Source: Flavobacteriales bacterium (lineage in GTDB: Bacteria > Bacteroidota > Bacteroidia > Flavobacteriales_D > Sanyastnellaceae). Taken from it: a DNA stretch of 64,000 nt. Positions 42,572 through 53,090 of the stretch are shown here, piece after piece. A program made the position numbers and the translations under genes. The DNA is taken from NCBI GenBank assembly GCA_947456965.1, contig CANGTU010000003.1, positions 1 through 64,000 on the forward strand, given 5' to 3'. Positions within the stretch are counted from its first letter, which is position 1. Every line of letters starts with the position of its first letter. The notes under the pieces were generated by a model. It did no database searches, was not told the origin of the DNA, and worked only from the letters and a program-made list of their open reading frames with translations.

Positions 42572-43246
42572 GTGGATCTGATTTATTCCCTGATTGATTT
42601 TGTTCTTCACATCAATGACCATCTCGATCAAATGGTGATTGACTACGGAAAGACCATCTATGCCATTCTTTTCCTGATCATTTTCGTAGAGACCGGCCTG
42701 GTGATCATGCCCTTCCTGCCTGGCGATTCCCTCCTGTTCGCCGCTGGTGCGCTGTGCGCCCGCACGGCAGGTCAGCCCGATGCCACCATGCATATCGGTA
42801 TGTTGATCGGACTGCTGATCGTAGCCGCCATACTTGGAGACAATACCAATTACGCCATCGGGCGGTTCTTCGGAAGGAGAGTTGTACAATTGAAAATCGG
42901 CCGCCGCAAACTGGTGAAACAGGAATACATCGACCGCACCCATTCCTTCTTTGAGAAGTATGGCACAACAGCCATTATTCTCGCGCGCTTCGTCCCCATC
43001 GTGCGCACCTTTACTCCTTTTGTTGCCGGTGTCGGGGCCATGAGCTACCGGAAAAAATTCCTGCCGTACGACATCGCCGGCGGAATCCTCTGGATATCCT
43101 CCATGTCCCTCGCCGGATATGCCCTTGGAACTCATCCCTGGGTAAAAGAGCACTTTGAAACCGTGGTGATAGGTATCATCCTCATCTCCATCATGCCCAT
43201 GGTTGTAGCCTGGCTTCGCCATAAGTTCAGTCAAAAGAAAGCATGA
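42572..43246 (+). CDS. DedA-family inner membrane protein
   Basis: 224 residues, about five hydrophobic segments. DedA (SNARE-associated/VTT) proteins flip or recycle polyprenyl-phosphate or phospholipids. Signatures: FVETGLVIMPFLPGDSLLF near residue 38, GDNTNYAIGRFFG near 89, and ARFVPIVRTFTPFVAGVG near 136, with the conserved Arg residues. GTG 42572 is used, since there is no earlier ATG in frame after the promoter box. The stop overlaps aroE by four bases (ATGA). Confidence 0.9.
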   Translation: MDLIYSLIDFVLHINDHLDQMVIDYGKTIYAILFLIIFVETGLVIMPFLPGDSLLFAAGALCARTAGQPDATMHIGMLIGLLIVAAILGDNTNYAIGRFFGRRVVQLKIGRRKLVKQEYIDRTHSFFEKYGTTAIILARFVPIVRTFTPFVAGVGAMSYRKKFLPYDIAGGILWISSMSLAGYALGTHPWVKEHFETVVIGIILISIMPMVVAWLRHKFSQKKA

Positions 43247-44007
43247 GGAGGTTCGGTCTTATCGGCAAGTCGGTAGCGCACTCCTTTTCAGCTTCCTACT
43301 TCGCTAACAAGTTCCAGCAGGAAGGAATCACAGACGCCCGGTACGATCTGTTTCCACTCGAGGAGATCACCCAATTACCAGCTCTGCTCACTTCACATAC
43401 TGATCTGATCGGATTGAATGTAACCATCCCTTACAAGGAATCTGTTATTCCCCTGCTCGATGCCCTCTCAGATGAGGCCCGCCTCATTGGAGCAGTCAAC
43501 TGCATCCGCATCACCAACTCCGGCACTACCGGCTACAACACCGACGCTTCGGGATTCCGGCAATCCATCCTGCCCTTCCTGGAAAACCAATATGAACGTG
43601 CACTCCTCCTTGGCACAGGGGGAGCTTCCAGGGCTATAACCCATGTGCTCCGGGAACGTGGAATTGAAGTCTGGTATGCAAGCACCTCCCGCCGGGGTGA
43701 GCATATCCTGGACTACAACCAGCTCGATGAGGCCGCCATGAAGCACTTCCCATTGCTGGTCAACTGCACCCCGCTCGGCACCTATCCCCGGGTCGATGAG
43801 AAGCCGCCCTTGCCCTACGGCGGACTGACTCCCCAACACATGCTGTACGACCTGGTATACAATCCACCCGAAACCGCCTTCCTGAGGGAAGGCCGCCTGC
43901 GCGGCGCGCGCACCATGAATGGCCTGCGCATGCTGGAAATCCAGGCTGAAGAGAGCTGGAGAATCTGGTCGCAATCCGGCGATCATGACGTTGCAAGGAA
44001 GCGGTGA
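43243..44007 (+). CDS. aroE: Shikimate dehydrogenase
   Basis: NADPH-dependent reduction of 3-dehydroshikimate to shikimate in aromatic amino acid synthesis. 254 residues; the shikimate-binding Ser pair (VAHSFSASYF, about 11-20), the catalytic Lys in NVTIPYKE (about 60-67), Asp in GYNTDASGF and the nucleotide loop LGTGGASRAI are present. Overlaps dedA by four bases, a fixed translational link although the functions differ. Confidence 0.95.
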   Translation: MRRFGLIGKSVAHSFSASYFANKFQQEGITDARYDLFPLEEITQLPALLTSHTDLIGLNVTIPYKESVIPLLDALSDEARLIGAVNCIRITNSGTTGYNTDASGFRQSILPFLENQYERALLLGTGGASRAITHVLRERGIEVWYASTSRRGEHILDYNQLDEAAMKHFPLLVNCTPLGTYPRVDEKPPLPYGGLTPQHMLYDLVYNPPETAFLREGRLRGARTMNGLRMLEIQAEESWRIWSQSGDHDVARKR

Positions 44008-44125
44008 AACTCCGTTGGCGCCGCACCGCTCCGGACAAACGCCAAGGCTGTTGGATGCTGTCCATTAAACCATCCCGCTATACCTCGGTCAAACACCCCA
44101 AAGAACTCAACCAAGCTCCTGCCCT

Positions 44126-45502
44126 ATGAAACTCCAAGTGGTGGCTATTTCAGGCATTGCCGCATTGTGCATCTTTCTCGGTTCGTTCATCGATCTGGAC
44201 AACCTGGATAACTATGCGGGACAAAATGTTCCGGTGTATATCACCAAGGACAATACGCCCGGGTTCAATCCCCTGACCAACCCAGGTGCCACGCTCGGAC
44301 GTGTGTTGTTCTACGACAAGAACCTCTCACTCAACCATACGATTTCGTGCAGCAGTTGCCACCAGCAGGCCCTGGCCTTCAGTGATGACGCCTTGGTGAG
44401 TACTGGCCAGACAGGCGGCTCTACCGGTCGCCATTCGATGCGACTGGCATACTCGCGCTTCAGCGATGAAGACCGCTTCTTCTGGGATGAGCGTGCGCTT
44501 TCGCTGGAAGACCAGACAAGCCAACCCATCCAGGACTTTACCGAAATGGGATTCAGTGGAGAAAACGGCCAGCCCGGACTCGATTCCCTCGCGAACCGGC
44601 TGGAGGCCATTGACTATTATCAGACCCTCTTCACGTTTGTATACGGTGATCCCCAGGTTACGGAAGAGCGCATCCAGATGGCCCTTTCGCAATTCGTGCG
44701 CAGCATCTACTCCTTCGACTCGCGCTTTGATGATGGCCTCGCTGCTACAGGCAACCTCAATGCGCCATTTCCCAACTACACCCAGGAAGAAAACCAGGGC
44801 AAGCAATTATTCCTTGCACCTCCTCCGGCAGGCGGAGCCGGCTGCCAGGGATGCCATCGCGCACCAGAGTTCGACATCGATCCTGCTTCGCTGAACAATG
44901 GCATCATCGGTGTGGCTGGCAATCCGGGGGGCCTGGACCTCACCAACACGCGGGCTCCATCGCTTCGGGACCTGTTCAATCCCAACGGAGAGCCCAACGG
45001 CCCTTTCATGCACACAGGTAACCTCACCATCACGCAGGTGCTCAACCACTACAACCTGGTTCCCCAGAATCCAGCCAACACCAATCTGGACCAACGGGTA
45101 TCCGGACCGGGAGGCAACCTGCAACTCACCAACCAGGAGCAGGATGCGATTATCGCCTTCCTCCATACCCTTACCAGCAGCGAGATCTACACGAATGCCC
45201 GGTGGTCTGATCCATTTGATGCGCAGGGTAACCTCGATGTCGTCAGCGGCGTGCTCGAACTCGCCAAGGCGCCGGAATTCACGTTTGACATCTACCCCAA
45301 TCCAGCGGTTGCTGAAGTCCGCATCCGAACCAGCCACAAGCAATGCACCGCATACGTGTTTGACAGCTCAGGCAAGATTGCACTCACTGGAATGGCATCC
45401 AGCCCGCTGAACGTATCCGCTCTTCCTGCCGGCATCTACCTTGTCCTGCTCAAGGACCAGGATGGCTTTCAGAGCGCAGCGCAACGCCTGGTCGTCCGAT
45501 GA
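44126..45502 (+). CDS. Diheme cytochrome c peroxidase-family protein with T9SS-like tail
   Basis: 458-residue exported protein of the CcpA/MauG/MbnH family. An N-terminal hydrophobic signal (about 5-21) is followed by two heme c motifs: CSSCH (Cys75, Cys78, His79) and CQGCH (near residue 233). The sequence TRAPSLRDLFNPNGEPNGPFMHTG between 275 and 300 (read as RAPSLRDLF and FMHTG) is typical for the second domain. The last 80 residues, starting FDIYPNPAVAEVRI, form a T9SS type A sorting tail, so the enzyme is probably moved to the cell surface. The role is peroxide reduction or oxidation of a partner protein. Confidence 0.9.
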   Translation: MKLQVVAISGIAALCIFLGSFIDLDNLDNYAGQNVPVYITKDNTPGFNPLTNPGATLGRVLFYDKNLSLNHTISCSSCHQQALAFSDDALVSTGQTGGSTGRHSMRLAYSRFSDEDRFFWDERALSLEDQTSQPIQDFTEMGFSGENGQPGLDSLANRLEAIDYYQTLFTFVYGDPQVTEERIQMALSQFVRSIYSFDSRFDDGLAATGNLNAPFPNYTQEENQGKQLFLAPPPAGGAGCQGCHRAPEFDIDPASLNNGIIGVAGNPGGLDLTNTRAPSLRDLFNPNGEPNGPFMHTGNLTITQVLNHYNLVPQNPANTNLDQRVSGPGGNLQLTNQEQDAIIAFLHTLTSSEIYTNARWSDPFDAQGNLDVVSGVLELAKAPEFTFDIYPNPAVAEVRIRTSHKQCTAYVFDSSGKIALTGMASSPLNVSALPAGIYLVLLKDQDGFQSAAQRLVVR

Positions 45503-45624
45503 TCACGCACTGACACAGGCTCCGCGACAATCGCGATGAGTGTCCGCTCGAATTCAGTTGATGGAGAGTTTGGCGAGCCTCTTCCGGATCGTCGCCTTAC
45601 TTAGATTTTCGGGGTGGATAAAAC

Positions 45625-46440
45625 TCAGTACTGCTCCACGGCATTGGGAAAATCCCGGCTCTTGACATCGGCCACATACTGTGCAACAGCATGGTGCATG
45701 GTTTCGCCAATACTGGCATAACGCCTCAGAAAGCGAGGACTAAACTCCTGTGTAATACCGAGCATATCATGCACCACCAGCACCTGACCATCCACATCAG
45801 CCCCAGCGCCTATACCAATCACCGGCACCTGCACCCGTTTGGCAACTTCTGAAGCCAGCTTAGCCGGAATTTTTTCCAGCACGATAGCAAACACGCCACT
45901 CTGGTCGAGCAGCTCGGCATCGCGAAGGAGCCGATCGGCCTCCTCACCTTCACGGGCACGAACCTGATAGGTTCCAAACTTGTAAATACTCTGTGGGGTG
46001 AGTCCGAGGTGACCCATGACCGGTATTCCTGCTGTGAGAATGCGTTTGATGGATTCAACGATTTCCTCTCCCCCTTCCATCTTGACTGCATGCCCCCCCG
46101 TTTCCTTCATAATCCGGATGGCCGAATTCAGCGCTTCCTTGGAGTTCCCCTGGTAGGATCCGAAGGGCATATCCACCACAACAAGTGACCGCTTCGCTGC
46201 GCGTACCACACTGCTGGCGTGGTATATCATCTGATCAAGTGTAATCGGGAGCGTGGTTTCATGTCCGGCCATGACATTGGAAGCGGAATCGCCTACCAGC
46301 ATGACATCAATGCCGGCCTCGTCCACGATACGCGCCATGGAATAATCATAGGCCGTGAGCATGGAGATCTTCTCTCCACGATTTTTCATTTCCTGCAGGG
46401 TATTGGTGGTTACCCGGCGTACATTGGATTGGACTGACAT
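45625..46440 (-). CDS. panB: 3-methyl-2-oxobutanoate hydroxymethyltransferase
   Basis: First committed step of pantothenate synthesis: transfers a hydroxymethyl group from methylene-tetrahydrofolate to ketoisovalerate. 271 residues; typical motifs are [19 protein letters not shown] (about 23-41), [19 protein letters not shown] with the metal-binding Asp, DMPFGSYQ, and [22 protein letters not shown] (read as [15 protein letters not shown]). A TACATTTG box ends four bases upstream of its ATG, so it may also be transcribed separately from the rluD run upstream. Confidence 0.95.
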   Translation of the reverse strand: MSVQSNVRRVTTNTLQEMKNRGEKISMLTAYDYSMARIVDEAGIDVMLVGDSASNVMAGHETTLPITLDQMIYHASSVVRAAKRSLVVVDMPFGSYQGNSKEALNSAIRIMKETGGHAVKMEGGEEIVESIKRILTAGIPVMGHLGLTPQSIYKFGTYQVRAREGEEADRLLRDAELLDQSGVFAIVLEKIPAKLASEVAKRVQVPVIGIGAGADVDGQVLVVHDMLGITQEFSPRFLRRYASIGETMHHAVAQYVADVKSRDFPNAVEQY

Positions 46441-46444
46441 GGCT

Positions 46445-46452
46445 CAAATGTA
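46445..46452 (-). promoter_or_regulatory. Promoter box (TACATTTG) abutting the panB start
   Basis: Minus-strand TACATTTG ends four bases before ATG 46440, the same sequence and spacing as before the cyanophycinase gene at 35194. It implies a leaderless panB mRNA. Confidence 0.45.
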
Positions 46453-46486
46453 GGCAAACCAATCGCCCTGAGGAGAAGGAAGGAAA

Positions 46487-47527
46487 TCAGGTATTGGGGG
46501 CTGAACGATAGCGGCGCCACCGTTCAAGCACTTCCTCCATATCCCCTGGCAGCGGAACCTCAAACTGCATCCACGTATGGCGCGTTGGGTGCATGAAACC
46601 CAGCGTGCGCGCGTGCAGTGCCTGTCGTGGAAGGACCTCGAAGCAGTTCTGCACAAATTGTTTGTACTTCGCGAAGGTGGTGCCCCGAAGGACCTGATCA
46701 CCCCCATATTCCGTATCGCCAAACAGGGTATGACCGATATGCTTCATATGCACGCGAATCTGATGCGTTCGGCCTGTTTCCAGCTTGCACTCAACCAGGG
46801 TCACATAGCCCAGGCGCTCCAGAACACGGTAATGCGTAACAGCGTGCTTGCCCTGAGAACCATCGGGATACACGGTGAATACCTTCCGGTCCTGCGGACT
46901 TCGGCTGATGTGACCGGTGACAGTACCATCCTGTTCCACGTCGCCCCAGACCAGCGCGGCATACCGGCGCTCTGTGGTGCGGTCGAAAAACTGCTTCGCC
47001 AGATGAGTCAGTGACTCCTCTGTCTTGGCGATGACCATAACACCTGTGGTGTTTTTATCGAGGCGATGAACAAGTCCAGGCCGGCTGTCAGCACTTCCAG
47101 GTGGTAATTGCCTGAGGTGATAGAGGAGTGCGTTGATCAATGTCCCGGTATAGTTTCCGTAGCCCGGATGGACAACCATACCCGCTGCCTTATTCAGCAC
47201 GATAACCTCTTCATCTTCGTAGAGAATGTCGATCGGAATATTTTCCGGAATCAGCTCAATTTCCCTCACGGGATACGGCATTTCTACCGTAATGACATCG
47301 AACGGCTTGATCTTGTAACTGCTCTTGACCGGAACGCCATTGACTTTCACAAAGCCCGCATTTTGCGCATTCTGGATGCGCGAGCGGGAGGTTTTCTCCA
47401 GCCGGTCCACCAGGAATTTATCAATCCGCACAAGACCCTGGCCCTTGTCCACTATAATGCGGTGGTGCTCAAACAGCCCGTCATCGCTGTCATTATCCTC
47501 GCGCAGATCGTCCTCTTCAGCGATCAT
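46487..47527 (-). CDS. rluD: Ribosomal large-subunit pseudouridine synthase RluD-type
   Basis: Isomerises uridines of 23S rRNA. 346 residues: an S4 RNA-binding domain (about 35-95, with RIDKFLVDRLEKTSRSRIQ) and the RluA/D catalytic domain with HRLDKNTTGVMV (catalytic Asp near residue 156). The N-terminal acidic extension of about 15 residues precedes the S4 domain. The ATG overlaps the stop of the secreted protein gene upstream (ATGA), so the run from purL reads through it. Confidence 0.92.
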   Translation of the reverse strand: MIAEEDDLREDNDSDDGLFEHHRIIVDKGQGLVRIDKFLVDRLEKTSRSRIQNAQNAGFVKVNGVPVKSSYKIKPFDVITVEMPYPVREIELIPENIPIDILYEDEEVIVLNKAAGMVVHPGYGNYTGTLINALLYHLRQLPPGSADSRPGLVHRLDKNTTGVMVIAKTEESLTHLAKQFFDRTTERRYAALVWGDVEQDGTVTGHISRSPQDRKVFTVYPDGSQGKHAVTHYRVLERLGYVTLVECKLETGRTHQIRVHMKHIGHTLFGDTEYGGDQVLRGTTFAKYKQFVQNCFEVLPRQALHARTLGFMHPTRHTWMQFEVPLPGDMEEVLERWRRYRSAPNT

Positions 47528-49389
47528 GGCCGGACAACAAGCTGGTGAACCACCGATGCACCTGCATCCTCAGTGACACGCATCAGGTACACACCGGGTG
47601 CAAGGCCTTGCGCCTGGATGAGATGAGCTCCCGAACCTGACCAGCGGCCCGAAAGAACCAGCCGGCCATGCATGTCGAGTAGTTGGTATTCAGCATCTGT
47701 GTCGCGATTCCATATGATGTGGAATTCATCCTCGAAGGGATTGGGATAAAGAGTCATTTCCTCTGAATCCAGCTCTGTCAAACCGGTCCAGGGATCGTTT
47801 TTACCTGCCCGGAACACTGGCCTGATCATTACCGATCCTTCTATTTCAGACTGGAACCAGCTTTGACCAAAGCCAAGGCGATAGAACAGTCTTTCTGGAT
47901 TGGTATTGGTGCTTTTGTCATTGCCGACGTTCAATCCAATAGCCGTTGGCTGGGTCCAGCCCACAAAGAAATTCCCTGTCACAGGAATGGGCTCGTCGTA
48001 TTCGTAGTACGAGAAGAGATTGTAGCCCTCGTCATAATAGCGCGGAAAATGACTGTTGAAATTCTCGGCGAGCTCACTCCCCGGAAGCCCATTGCTCTCA
48101 CCCCATGCCCTGAGGAGGAATGACTGATTGGTGACATCCACTCCGTGTGGCAGCCAGTGAATGATGAGTCCGAGCAAAGTATCCGGCACTTCAGCACGGA
48201 ACTTCACCGCTACGCTCGCTCCGTTTGAGGTGACTGCATAGGCCCGCTCCGCGCTTCCATCATCGTAGGCGTAATAGTTGGAAAAGACCTGGCTGAAATA
48301 AGCCGTATCATTCTGAAGGTTCAGGTCTGTAGGGTTGATGTACACCTTCACATCAAATACTGCACAGGTATCATTGACTGAAGGGTCGAAGGTGAAGTCA
48401 CCCAGGCCGATGGTTCGCACAATTTCCTGGTCTGCATTGCCAAAGGTGTTGAAGTCCTGATCGGGGAAATTCTGCTCAGCCCCTTCATAGCCGACGGAAT
48501 AGCCTGTTACAATATTTTCTGTTGGACCAAGGTTTCTCTGCCGGGCGTTGAATGATTCACGCATGTAGCTGCCGGGACTTGCGATATAGTGGGTCCAGGG
48601 CATCGCGCTGTATGGCTGGATGAAACTGTAGTTCGGAAACTGCATGGCCACCTCGTCAAAGTCGAAATTATCCGGGTCAATGCCTTGCCGCATGACTACA
48701 TAGTCAATATGCCAGTGGTCAAACGCTCCGCTGAGTGTGGCGTAGTTGCGGAAGCGGAAGCGGAAACCATCCAGGAAGAATTCAGGTGCTTCTACCTGGA
48801 TGAATGCCTGTTCGAATGCACCGGACGGTCCACCCTGTGCGCTCCACACCTGAAACCACTGGCCATCTCCGAAGGGTGAGAAGAACTCCACCACCAGAGA
48901 ATCTTCTTCATCCGGGTTATTGCCGAGCCCGCCTCGCTGATAGAAGAAGAACAGGTACACATCATCGTCTTGCGAAAATGGAGAGAGGTCAATGGGCAGT
49001 GATGTCAGGGTATCCGCTGCACCCTGAGCAAATTCATTCGTGAAGTCATACGGATAACCATTACCGCGAAGGCCGTCGAGAGTTGCCACTCCGATGGTCG
49101 GCGGAGAAGTGGGTAAATGGGTGTTGAGGTAGGCACTGGTATCTTCCCAACGTTGCCAGCCATCGGGGATATCGGGATCATCGGTAGGAAGCGAGTAGCG
49201 CGAAAAATCATCGAAAAAAGGAAGGACCGAACTCCCACCACCTCGTTCACCACTTCCTGCCGGATAGCGCTCCCGGCTGATCAGGGCCGGATTGTAGCGC
49301 AACGCATGCTCCACTTCCTGCCCGAAAACCGGCCCATACATCAGGAAGCAAATTAGCGCAGAAAGGAAACGTTTAAAAGAGAAAGACAT
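47524..49389 (-). CDS. T9SS-exported protein of unknown function
   Basis: 621 residues with a signal peptide (about 1-23, ending VFGQ), a beta-rich body with LPFFDDFSRYS and DHWHIDYVVMRQG that recall MAM/jelly-roll sorting modules, and a T9SS type A tail of about 80 residues starting MTLYPNPFEDEF. No catalytic motif recognised. It lies between the PASTA gene (12 bases upstream) and rluD (four-base overlap). It is thus fixed in a housekeeping operon, suggesting a conserved envelope role rather than an accessory one. Confidence 0.75.
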   Translation of the reverse strand: MSFSFKRFLSALICFLMYGPVFGQEVEHALRYNPALISRERYPAGSGERGGGSSVLPFFDDFSRYSLPTDDPDIPDGWQRWEDTSAYLNTHLPTSPPTIGVATLDGLRGNGYPYDFTNEFAQGAADTLTSLPIDLSPFSQDDDVYLFFFYQRGGLGNNPDEEDSLVVEFFSPFGDGQWFQVWSAQGGPSGAFEQAFIQVEAPEFFLDGFRFRFRNYATLSGAFDHWHIDYVVMRQGIDPDNFDFDEVAMQFPNYSFIQPYSAMPWTHYIASPGSYMRESFNARQRNLGPTENIVTGYSVGYEGAEQNFPDQDFNTFGNADQEIVRTIGLGDFTFDPSVNDTCAVFDVKVYINPTDLNLQNDTAYFSQVFSNYYAYDDGSAERAYAVTSNGASVAVKFRAEVPDTLLGLIIHWLPHGVDVTNQSFLLRAWGESNGLPGSELAENFNSHFPRYYDEGYNLFSYYEYDEPIPVTGNFFVGWTQPTAIGLNVGNDKSTNTNPERLFYRLGFGQSWFQSEIEGSVMIRPVFRAGKNDPWTGLTELDSEEMTLYPNPFEDEFHIIWNRDTDAEYQLLDMHGRLVLSGRWSGSGAHLIQAQGLAPGVYLMRVTEDAGASVVHQLVVRP

Positions 49390-49401
49390 GGGGAGGTGAG
49401 G

Positions 49402-50193
49402 TTAGTGAAGCGAATCAGGCGGGCAGGGATCCTTGGACAGCCAGAAGTCAATGATCCGTCCCGGTGCCACCGGCAACATATCCTCCGAATATTCCGGATC
49501 CTGTCGGCAAACCCTGAAAAGCGCAGAGTCAGCAGCATTTATTGCATCGGGTTCAAAAAATGCCTGTCCCATCAGGTTCAGACTGTCCAGGAGCGCCATA
49601 GCTCTTGGGTAGCTCATTCCGCGCAGATCGGGAAGGAAAACCAACCCTTCTGTGGCCTCACCCACCGTGAGCACCACACGCTCGCCCCTTCGGATCATGC
49701 TTCCTGGCTTCAGCGTGCGCCCTCGGTGTGTGATACCGATTACACTGCCCACCATATTGTTGTTGGGCACATATCGCACGTCAAATCGGATTCCCTTATT
49801 CTGAAGTTTGATGATAGCCACCTGAGCATACTCGCCTTCTTCGATAGAGATCTTCTCCATGGGCGGTTCCTGGCGGTAAACGGTGAGGAAAACCTGCCGG
49901 CCTTCTTTCACCTTGCTTTCAGCCACGGGGCTCTGGTCTACCACGTCTCCTCCCCGAGCATCTTCATCAAAGATACTATCCACCACGAGTACCTGTAAAC
50001 CTCTTTCCTCGAGGGCAGCAGCAGCATCTGTCAGCGACATGCTCCGTACATCGGGCACGGTAATAAATTCGCCATGATCGGAATACCAGCCGAATGCAAA
50101 CCAAAGCAGGACCACCAGTGCGATCTGTACAAGGAGGATCCTGAGCACCTGTCTGAGGCCCTCGCGTGAAATGATATACCGAAGGAATTCCAT
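49402..50193 (-). CDS. PASTA-domain membrane protein
   Basis: 263 residues: an N-terminal span (about 17-35) and three PASTA repeats (about 40-110, 112-182 and 185-255) with VPDVRSMSLTDAAAALEERG and LPDLRGMSYPRAMALLDSL as clear starts. PASTA repeats bind peptidoglycan or muropeptides in other bacteria; here there is no kinase domain. It overlaps purL by one base. In Bacteroidota a PASTA gene commonly precedes rluD, as it does here with one gene between. Confidence 0.88.
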   Translation of the reverse strand: MEFLRYIISREGLRQVLRILLVQIALVVLLWFAFGWYSDHGEFITVPDVRSMSLTDAAAALEERGLQVLVVDSIFDEDARGGDVVDQSPVAESKVKEGRQVFLTVYRQEPPMEKISIEEGEYAQVAIIKLQNKGIRFDVRYVPNNNMVGSVIGITHRGRTLKPGSMIRRGERVVLTVGEATEGLVFLPDLRGMSYPRAMALLDSLNLMGQAFFEPDAINAADSALFRVCRQDPEYSEDMLPVAPGRIIDFWLSKDPCPPDSLH

Positions 50194-52475
50194 TATCCCT
50201 GTGTAAGCTCTTCCGCGATAGCGTTGTCGTAGATTTCTTTCAGATCGGTAATCAATCCAAAGTTGAGATCATCCACAGTCACGCGGCCTTTAGTGACGTG
50301 GCCCAGCAGCATAACCTGAACTCCGGACTCTACTACGAAGTCGAGAAATTTATCCTCGTCTTCCTCGACCACGGTCACCACCACCCTGCTCTGTGATTCA
50401 CCAAAAAGAAAAGCGTCGCGACGGATTTCACTGTCGGATACAATATCGAATCCCAGATCACCGGGCATGCCCATTTCCACAAGAGTCACAAAGAGTCCGC
50501 CATCACTTACGTCATGCGCACTGCTGATGTAATTGTTGCGGATCAGTCCGGCCACACATTGCTGCACCCGAAACTCCTCATCGAGGTCAAACCATGGCGC
50601 CGGAGAGTTGCGGATACCATGGAATGATACGAGGTATTCACTGGAGCTGATGTCATCCTTGGGCTGCCCGAGCAGGTAGATAAGATCACCCTTGTATTTG
50701 AAGTCGAGTGTAGTCAGCAGTGATTTGTCCTTCATTACGCCGAGCATACCGATGGTCGGTGTCGGAAAAACAGGTCTCGCCGATCCATCCTCGGCTACGG
50801 TCTGGTTGTAGAAACTGACATTACCTCCGGTGACCGGTGTGCCGAACTTCCTGCAGGCGGCACTCATGCCCTTTATGGCCCCTACGAACTGCCAGTATAC
50901 TTCCGGATTGTAAGGATTTCCAAAGTTGAGGCAGTTGGTAATGGCAGAGGGCTCCCCACCGCTGCAGGTGATGTTCCGTGCGGCTTCAGAAACGGCAATC
51001 ATGGTGCCTGTCTCCGGGTCGGCATTCACGTAGCGACCATTGCAATCCACGGTCATCACGAGTGCCTTGTTGCTGTTCTTGATGTTCACCACCGCGGCAT
51101 CCGACGGGCGGTTAGCAGACATGTTCACGGTGCCTACCATACTATCATACTGTTCATAGATCCAGCGCTTACTGCAGATGTTTGGATTGGCCAGCAGTTG
51201 GCGGGCCACTACGACCAGATCCTTCGGCTCGGCAACCTGATCCATGGAAAACTTCTTTGCTTCAGCATAGTAAGCCGGCTCGCGGAATTCCCGCTCGTAG
51301 ACCGGAGCGCCACCACCGAGCACAAGACTATCGGCAGGTATTTCACCCACCACCTCGCCATGCATATAATAGCGCACCATGGGTCCCTCGGTAACCACAC
51401 CGATTTCTTCCGCGTGGAGATCCCACTTGTCAAAGATGCGTTTCACCTCATCCTCATGGCCTTTCCGGATAACAATCAGCATGCGCTCCTGTGATTCAGA
51501 AAGCAGAATTTCAAATGGCTTCATACCCTGCTGACGAAGAGGCACGCGATCGAGGTGGATATCCATGCCCACCTTGCCTCCTGCGCTCATTTCCGAAGTG
51601 GAGCAGGTAATTCCGGCGGCTCCCATATCCTGCATACCGGCGATGGCATCTGTCTGCGCGAGTTCCATCGTCGCCTCCAGCAACAGTTTTTCCTGGAAAG
51701 GATCACCAACCTGAACACTGGGCAGGTCGCGTGCAGAATCTTCTGTAATATCCTTGGATGCAAAGGATGCTCCCTTGATGCCGTCCTTACCGGTGGCTGA
51801 TCCCACGATATAAACCGGATTGCCCACTCCGCGCGCCTTTGAAGAGATAATGCGCGATGTGTTCACCAGCCCCACCGACATAGCATTGACCAACGGGTTA
51901 GCCTGATAGCTTTCATCGAAATACACTTCTCCACCAACAATGGGAATACCGAAGGCATTGCCATAATCACCGATGCCCTTGACGACCCCGGTCATGAGCC
52001 ACTGCGTGCGAGGATCGCTCAGCTTGCCGAAGCGGAGGGAGTTCAGCTGAGCGACAGGACGAGCGCCCATGGTGAAGATATCGCGGTTAATTCCTCCCAC
52101 ACCCGTTGCTGCACCCTGGTAGGGCTCTATAGCGGAGGGATGGTTGTGTGATTCGATTTTGAATGCGCAGCCGATACCATCGCCGATATCCACGAGACCC
52201 GCGTTCTCCTCACCTGCTTTGACCAGCATGTGCGGACCATCTTTCGGAAGAGTCTTCAACCATTTGATGGAATTCTTGTACGAGCAATGCTCACTCCACA
52301 TGACAGAGTACACGCACATCTCCGTGAAGTTGGGTGTACGCCCCAGAATTTCCCGGATCTTGTCGAACTCCTCCGGAAGGAGTCCCATTTCCCGGGCCTG
52401 TTCCAATGTGGCGGGTTCCTGGGCTGCAGTTTTGGCCATTTCCTTTGCTTTGGCTGCTAAATTAGGTACTTCCAT
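50193..52475 (-). CDS. purL: Phosphoribosylformylglycinamidine synthase subunit PurL
   Basis: ATP-dependent amidation step of purine synthesis, working with PurQ and PurS. 760 residues, the small PurL form. Motifs include [16 protein letters not shown] near residue 55, [21 protein letters not shown] (read as [18 protein letters not shown]), [10 protein letters not shown] and [20 protein letters not shown] 52475 is chosen: a frame from 52583 would overlap the divergent ppa and adds an unrelated leader. It heads a five-gene minus-strand run (PASTA, T9SS protein, rluD, panB). purQ and purS are not in the window. Confidence 0.95.
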   Translation of the reverse strand: MEVPNLAAKAKEMAKTAAQEPATLEQAREMGLLPEEFDKIREILGRTPNFTEMCVYSVMWSEHCSYKNSIKWLKTLPKDGPHMLVKAGEENAGLVDIGDGIGCAFKIESHNHPSAIEPYQGAATGVGGINRDIFTMGARPVAQLNSLRFGKLSDPRTQWLMTGVVKGIGDYGNAFGIPIVGGEVYFDESYQANPLVNAMSVGLVNTSRIISSKARGVGNPVYIVGSATGKDGIKGASFASKDITEDSARDLPSVQVGDPFQEKLLLEATMELAQTDAIAGMQDMGAAGITCSTSEMSAGGKVGMDIHLDRVPLRQQGMKPFEILLSESQERMLIVIRKGHEDEVKRIFDKWDLHAEEIGVVTEGPMVRYYMHGEVVGEIPADSLVLGGGAPVYEREFREPAYYAEAKKFSMDQVAEPKDLVVVARQLLANPNICSKRWIYEQYDSMVGTVNMSANRPSDAAVVNIKNSNKALVMTVDCNGRYVNADPETGTMIAVSEAARNITCSGGEPSAITNCLNFGNPYNPEVYWQFVGAIKGMSAACRKFGTPVTGGNVSFYNQTVAEDGSARPVFPTPTIGMLGVMKDKSLLTTLDFKYKGDLIYLLGQPKDDISSSEYLVSFHGIRNSPAPWFDLDEEFRVQQCVAGLIRNNYISSAHDVSDGGLFVTLVEMGMPGDLGFDIVSDSEIRRDAFLFGESQSRVVVTVVEEDEDKFLDFVVESGVQVMLLGHVTKGRVTVDDLNFGLITDLKEIYDNAIAEELTQG

Positions 52476-52547
52476 CCCTTCGAAACGGGCTCGGGACACC
52501 CCATTTTCAGGCAGTTTCCCACTACCTTCACAGCCTTTACCCTTGCT

Positions 52548-53090
52548 ATGCAAACAGCCCATCCCTGGCACGGCATTGACCACCGATTCGAGCGGGAGAA
52601 AGCGTTAGTTGATGGCGTTATTGAAATACCGCGGGGCAGCAAGGCCAAGTTCGAAGTGGACAAGGCCAGTGGCCTCATCCGGCTGGATCGGGTCATCTTC
52701 GCTGCCTTCCATTACCCCATCAACTACGGATTTATACCTCGCACCCTGGGTGAAGATGGCGATCCGCTGGACATCCTCGTCCTCTCCGAGGTGAGCACCG
52801 TGCCCCTGTGCCTGGTCCGAAGCCGTATCATAGGCATGATGGAAATGGAAGACTCTGGTGAGCCCGATGAAAAGATTATCGCTGTAGCAACGAACGACGC
52901 CAGTGTAGAGCACATCCGATCCATCGGTGATTTGCCAGCCAACTTCCGGTCAGAGCTGAAACACTTCTTCACGGAGTACAAGTCACTTCGCAACAAGAAG
53001 GTGCTGGTGGATGAATTCCTCCCGGCAGAGCGGGCATTGGACAAGGTCGAAGAGGCCATTGCACGATATACCAAAACGATAGCCAGGTGA
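52548..53090 (+). CDS. ppa: Inorganic pyrophosphatase (family I)
   Basis: Mg-dependent soluble pyrophosphatase, pulling biosynthetic reactions forward. 180 residues with [13 protein letters not shown] (about 26-38), [11 protein letters not shown] (about 57-67) and the metal-binding [10 protein letters not shown] (about 71-80). Length matches bacterial family I. Divergent from purL, with 72 bases between the starts. Its stop overlaps the GTG of the transaminase gene. Confidence 0.95.
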   Translation: MQTAHPWHGIDHRFEREKALVDGVIEIPRGSKAKFEVDKASGLIRLDRVIFAAFHYPINYGFIPRTLGEDGDPLDILVLSEVSTVPLCLVRSRIIGMMEMEDSGEPDEKIIAVATNDASVEHIRSIGDLPANFRSELKHFFTEYKSLRNKKVLVDEFLPAERALDKVEEAIARYTKTIAR

